Shown here: one piece after another, positions 59,930 through 64,000 of the stretch
Layout: the number at the start of each line of letters is the position of its first letter
How positions within the stretch are numbered: the first letter of the stretch is position 1
Assembly (NCBI RefSeq): GCF_000715075.1
Contig: NC_134081.1
Coordinates: 63,057,653-63,121,652 of the forward strand
Direction: 5' to 3'
Length of the DNA: 64,000 nt
Origin: Nicotiana tabacum
Lineage: Eukaryota > Streptophyta > Magnoliopsida > Solanales > Solanaceae
Made by a program: the position numbers and the translations under genes
Notes under the pieces: model-generated
Told to the model about the DNA's origin: nothing
Databases searched by the model: none
Seen by the model: the letters and a program-made list of their open reading frames with translations, nothing else

Positions 59930-60200
59930 AAATATACGGATCTCAACCCAATTTCATATTTTTCGTAAACACGGGTCTCAGCCCATTTTTCATATTTCTA
60001 CGATACTTCGTGCCCATCATTAATTCATATTATTTTCCTGGCACTTCGTGCCCTCATTTCATATCACAACTGCATGGACAATTCACGTGCCAAATATCAT
60101 TATCATTTAATCACAGCATCTCGTGCCCATATTTCATATCACAACTGCACGGACAATTCAAGTGCCAATATCCTCATTATTTACTCACAACACTCCGTGC
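59930..60200 (-). repeat. Hairpin-repeat tract in the 59-kb LTR
   Basis: Three to five units of ~60-70 bp carry GGCACTTCGTGCCC-like inverted words and CATATTTCATATCACAACTGC. Related in word and position to the tracts in A and X'. Confidence 0.6.
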
Positions 60201-60390
60201 CCATATTTTATTTTATAATTCGCCTAGCAATAGCCACAGGCTCCCAATTTCAACATAAAACAGATTATTATCAATTTACCAATAACAAGATAAATTGCAC
60301 AAGGTATAAACATAAAAATAAAAAAATCACAACATCATATGAAAATCACCAACACCACAACTCCACATCATCACATATTGTCCGTGACAA

Positions 60391-60560
60391 TAGCCACCCT
60401 TATCTCTCTTATAGCCACTCTTATCTCTCCTATAGCTGCCTTTATCTCTCCTATAGCCGCCCTTATCTCTCTGCCATGACAATATCAATAGCTACTCTTA
60501 TCGCTCCTATAGCCATCCTTATCACTCCTATAGCCGCCCTTATCGCTCCGCCCATACAAT
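60391..60560. repeat. About 21-bp tandem repeat
   Basis: About eight degenerate units of ATAGCCGCCCTTATCTCTCC, in two blocks separated by CATGACAATATC. Confidence 0.8.
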
Positions 60561-61762
60561 ATTCCAACAAACACAATAACAATGAAATGCCACCCTTATA
60601 CCCGCCTAATATCAATGGTGAAATGTCACCCTTATCTCTTCAAAATAATAACTCACACAACACAACAATTTACACGAAAAATTATCACGACAACATAATA
60701 AAATAAATTCATATCACAATTTGCCCAATGGCCACAACCAAGATTCCAAAGACACAACCAAATCAATTAATTTTACAACAAATTCCGAAGGCTCCACACA
60801 ATGTGTATAACACCCCAAAAATGATCAACATAGATAGAAATTACTCAGCATAAAGCAAAGCCTTCATTAATCCAAATTTAGATAATTATATTAACACTTC
60901 TTTTTAATCTTGCTTAATTAATTATTTGCGTAGGAAAATTTTTTATTGAAATTAAATTCTAAGAAATATCAAACCAACAATACTCACAAAATTACATAAA
61001 TTTTCAAGTAACAATCATATTAAATTGTCATATAAACAAATTCAACAACAAGGATTTAGGCATGGCAAATAGATGATTTAATAAATACTAACAATTATCC
61101 AAATTACTACACAATTTGCCCAAGAATTTAACTCAATGAATTTTGCACATATAAGCCTGAGTACGTACTCGTCACCTCGCGTACACGGCATTTCACATTT
61201 CACAAATTGCATGTAAGACTCGATGCCTAAGGGATAATTCCCCCACTCGAGGTTAAGCAAGACACTTATCTTTTTGAAGTTATGCCGATATTCCAAAATC
61301 GCCTTCTTGTTTGAATTGACCTCCGGACCGCTCAAATCTATTTAAATCAGTTGTATAACTTCATGAAAATTTATCGGAAATAATTCTGAATAATAAAACG
61401 TCGACTTAAAAATTTATTCCAAAAAGTCAACGCGAGACCCGCTTATCGGAACCCGACATAATTTTCATGAAATCCGAACACCCATTCCGATATGAGTTGA
61501 ACCATACCAATTTTAACCAAATCCGACTCCGAATTGGTATTTAAATCCCAAAAATTTGTTTTTTTTTATCAAATTTCTACAATTTTTCCCAAACTTCCAT
61601 CTCAAAATACTGATTAAATGATGAAAGCAGTGATATATTCATATATGTTAACCAAATCTGAGTTAGAATCACTTAGCCCGATGAATTTCTTGAAAATCCC
61701 ACGAATATTCGTCACAAACCAAGCTCCCAAAGTCCAAATGTGAAATAATACCCAAACCCTCA

Positions 61763-62170
61763 GTTTTATAATACGCAATCTGACCTCTCATTGTGCTGAC
61801 CGCACTATTTTTGTGTAGTCCGCACATTCCAGGTGCTGCGGTCGCACAAAAAATTGTGTGGTCCGTACTTCGCAGCTTTTCCACTACTATGCTTCCGTAA
61901 ATTGGCCGTAACTTTCTCTACAGATATCCAAATTATGATTTCCTTATCTTTCTGGAAACTAGACACGAAGAGCTATAACTTTTATTTTTAAATCATCTCA
62001 AAATTCTTTGTGGATAAAAAGATATAAGCTTCCGAAGTCAAACCATCGAATATGAGAGTTCCTGAGCGCGGTTCGCACACTCCACTGCGGACTGGAGTGC
62101 GGCCGCACCAAAATTGTGCGGTCCGCACAACTCCCTTGAGGTCTGCACTTCCCTTTTTGCCCCAGCACTC
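61763..62170 (-). promoter_or_regulatory. CpG palindrome array followed by a TATA box in the 59-kb LTR
   Basis: Words of the type GTGCGGTCCGCAC and GTGCGGCCGCAC recur between 61797 and 62170. On the minus strand the array ends about 27 bp before TATAAAAC (61763-61770). This is the same arrangement as in C, N and X. Confidence 0.65.
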
Positions 62171-62976
62171 CCGAAACTCATCCAGAACCTCCCGGACACA
62201 AACCATATATGAATTTCAATCATAAGATACGCTACGGACTTGCTCGCGCACTCAAAACATTCAAAAGAGGTCGTCTTGACCCGATATTGACCATGGTCAA
62301 ACTCCTAAATTTCTTAACTTTACTAATCTCTCAACCAATTACCCAAAAATACACCCAAGTCCCTCAGGACCTCAACCAAATATACCAACACATTCCAAAA
62401 TATAATACGAACTTAGTCGAGGCTTCAAACCACGTCAAACAACGCCGAAATTACAAATCGCGCATCGAATCGAATTATAAATTTTTAAATCTTCCAACTT
62501 TTATATCTTGCGCCGAAACATATCAAATCAATCCGGAATGACTTCAAATTTTGCACACAAGTCATAATTGACGTAATGGAGCTATTCCCATTTCCGGAAT
62601 CGAAATCTAACCTCATTATCAAAATTTCAACCTTCGATCGGACTTTCCAAAAATCTTCTATTTTCCAACTTATGCCAAAATGTGTCGAATTGTCCTACGG
62701 ACTTCTAAATCCAAATCTGAACATACACATAAATCCGAAATCATCATACGAAGCTATTTCTATCATCGAAATTCTATTCCGGGGTCATTTTCTCAAAAGT
62801 CAACTCTCTGGTCAACTCTTTCCATTGAAATTTCTAAATAAGAATTGCTCTTTTAATTTAATTCTGAATCTTCAGTAAATCAAACTCGACCACATCCGTG
62901 GGTCATAATACATATTGCGAAGCTGTTCAAGACCTTAAATCACTGAACGGGTCATAAGACAAATTGGGTCGTTACA

Positions 62977-63310
62977 TTCTCCACCTCCTAAACAAACGTT
63001 CGTCATCGAACATTCTAAGAATTATTCTGAGGTTACCAAATTGATGATTTTACTTTCACACATATACTCACGGTTGATCCTACGTTACCGCATTTGAGAT
63101 AAGCCCGGCAACACCATCTCATTTGAGATTATTTATTTTATACATATTTGTAAGCTTTAAGACCAAGTTTTTACACTCCAAACATTTTCAAAAGGCCTAA
63201 TTTTCACAACAACGCACGGTATTAGTCTCAACTGTCTATGGCAACTCGTACCTACGCACACATCAACTTTCTTGATAGTGTTGAAGTACTTCAAAAATTT
63301 TCTGGGGTAT
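62977..63310 (-). other. 3' region of the 59-kb element and start of a second LTR
   Basis: The minus-strand polypurine-like tract AGGAGGTGGAGAA abuts the LTR at 62977, with the pre-PPT motif TTCGATGACGAACG at 62997-63010. Somewhere between 63011 and 63300 the sequence becomes the start of another minus-strand LTR (TGTAATACCCCAG, start at 63314). I could not place the border. No gene seen. Confidence 0.5.
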
Positions 63311-64000
63311 TACATTCTTCCCCGCTTAGGATCATTCGCCCTCAAACACATAACATAATTTATCTCTTCTTTTGCACGTCTCAATACCCCAAATTTTACT
63401 AACTCCCAAATTTTCCAAAATATTCGGAAGAGTCTCTCGTGTAATTGGGCATATCCACCTGCCAGAGTAATACCAAAATAACTCCTAGCAATACATCCAC
63501 AACCCAATAAAATACCACAAGTTATATATCAATAACACTACTCTCAGCATTACAAGCACTGCATTATCATAATGATATCAGGACATGAAGCACATCATAT
63601 GTATGCCCATCACCACATCTCTGGTCTTAAAAGTTATTCATCATCGATTACAACATCGTCAATTAATCTCATATTAACAAAAGCCTCGTTTTTAATTTTC
63701 ACAACACTGATAACAAAATGTGAGGCATGAAGACCTCATAACTATTTTCCTGAGTTAACGAGTCACATTTAACACCACATGGGCACTTACCTCATAGGCT
63801 AAAACTCAATGTTTACAGCACGAAAATGGCTGAATATGCACAGAAAATATACAAAAATTATCAAATAAGCCTAACAGGCATGACTCCCTATTAATACTAT
63901 TGTACAAATTAAATTTCACGAAGGGAGAATTTAAACTCATAAATATTTCACCACAAGGACCTCATCCTTATATAACTTTCACCGCGGCTTGTAGCCCGGT
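63311..64000 (-). other. LTR start and 3' region of an N-like element
   Basis: The LTR start (TGTAATACCCC) is at 63314. Right of it is a minus-strand polypurine tract (AAGCGGGGAAGAA, 63315-63327) and TTTGAGGGCGAATG (63333-63346). The part 63370-63500 matches the 3' untranslated region of element N (9180-9310), including a 28-bp block with one mismatch. No pol text is reached before the window ends. Confidence 0.6.

Larger units (their letters stand above)
59154..62976 (-). repeat. Long 3' LTR of a minus-strand LTR element
   Basis: On the minus strand it starts TGTAACGACCCAATTTG at 62976 and ends TTTTGGGTCATGGCA at 59154; it is 3,823 bp. It is followed (to the right) by a polypurine-like tract, so it is a 3' LTR. 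It contains a GTGCGGTCCGCAC array (61797-62170), a TATAAAAC box (61763-61770), a 21-bp tandem repeat (60391-60560) and a GGCACTTCGTGCC tract (59930-60200). The 210-codon ORF at 60074-60706 crosses these repeats and shows no domain. Confidence 0.75.

Noticed and set aside
60074..60706. 210-codon ORF, the longest outside pol
   Set aside because: It crosses two tandem-repeat tracts inside an LTR, has strongly biased Tyr/Ser/Ile/Asn content and no domain. No conserved counterpart was seen in other LTRs.

Overview
This window is repeat-only plant nuclear DNA. I found no host protein gene, rRNA or tRNA gene. The style of the elements suggests a Solanaceae genome of the Nicotiana type. The evidence is Tekay/Del-like chromoviruses with tRNA-Met primer sites, an Ogre/Tat-type LTR, a Stowaway MITE with CTCCCTCCGT ends, and hAT and Helitron-like non-autonomous elements. 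The species is an inference. Every coding trace is a decayed gag or pol gene with stops and frameshifts, so I call these pseudogenes.

Layout from left to right. 1-1948 is the 3' noncoding region of an LTR element (family X, minus strand). Element A (Ty3/gypsy, plus strand) begins at 1949. Its protease gene is split by nested element N (6611-15108, minus strand) with a 5-bp target duplication. Its 3' LTR is cut at 19955 by an Ogre/Tat-type LTR (19956-24754) with a primer site and a short leader. At about 25.48 kb this joins the 3' region and LTR of a plus-strand family X copy (to 30972). A minus-strand LTR (X') occupies 30973-31608 and 44082-45513. It is split by element C (31609-44076), the only element here with both LTRs and a verified target duplication (CCCCG). 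C carries a 2.5-kb deletion derivative of another LTR element (36942-39418, duplication ATTGG). The X' 3' region ends at about 46338, where the 5'-truncated element D begins (46339 to about 53620). D is split by a 1.14-kb hAT-like element (47235-48372, 8-bp duplication). An inverted LTR fragment with a LINE-like stub follows, to 54228.

54.2-59.15 kb is AT-rich DNA with microsatellites, a probable Helitron terminus and a Stowaway MITE. 59154-62976 is another long minus-strand LTR, followed by the 3' regions of two minus-strand elements to the window end.

A, N, C and D share one plan: gag with a CCHC knuckle, aspartic protease, reverse transcriptase (FIDD), RNase H, DDE integrase and a C-terminal chromodomain. 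This is the Tekay/Del chromovirus order. The most interesting signals are in the noncoding parts. Several different LTR families carry arrays of short CpG-rich palindromic words ending just before a TATA-like box. A second set of hairpin arrays lies about 1 kb downstream. A 14-bp motif (TTCGAGGACGAATG) sits 20-40 bp before almost every polypurine tract, whether or not it is in coding sequence.
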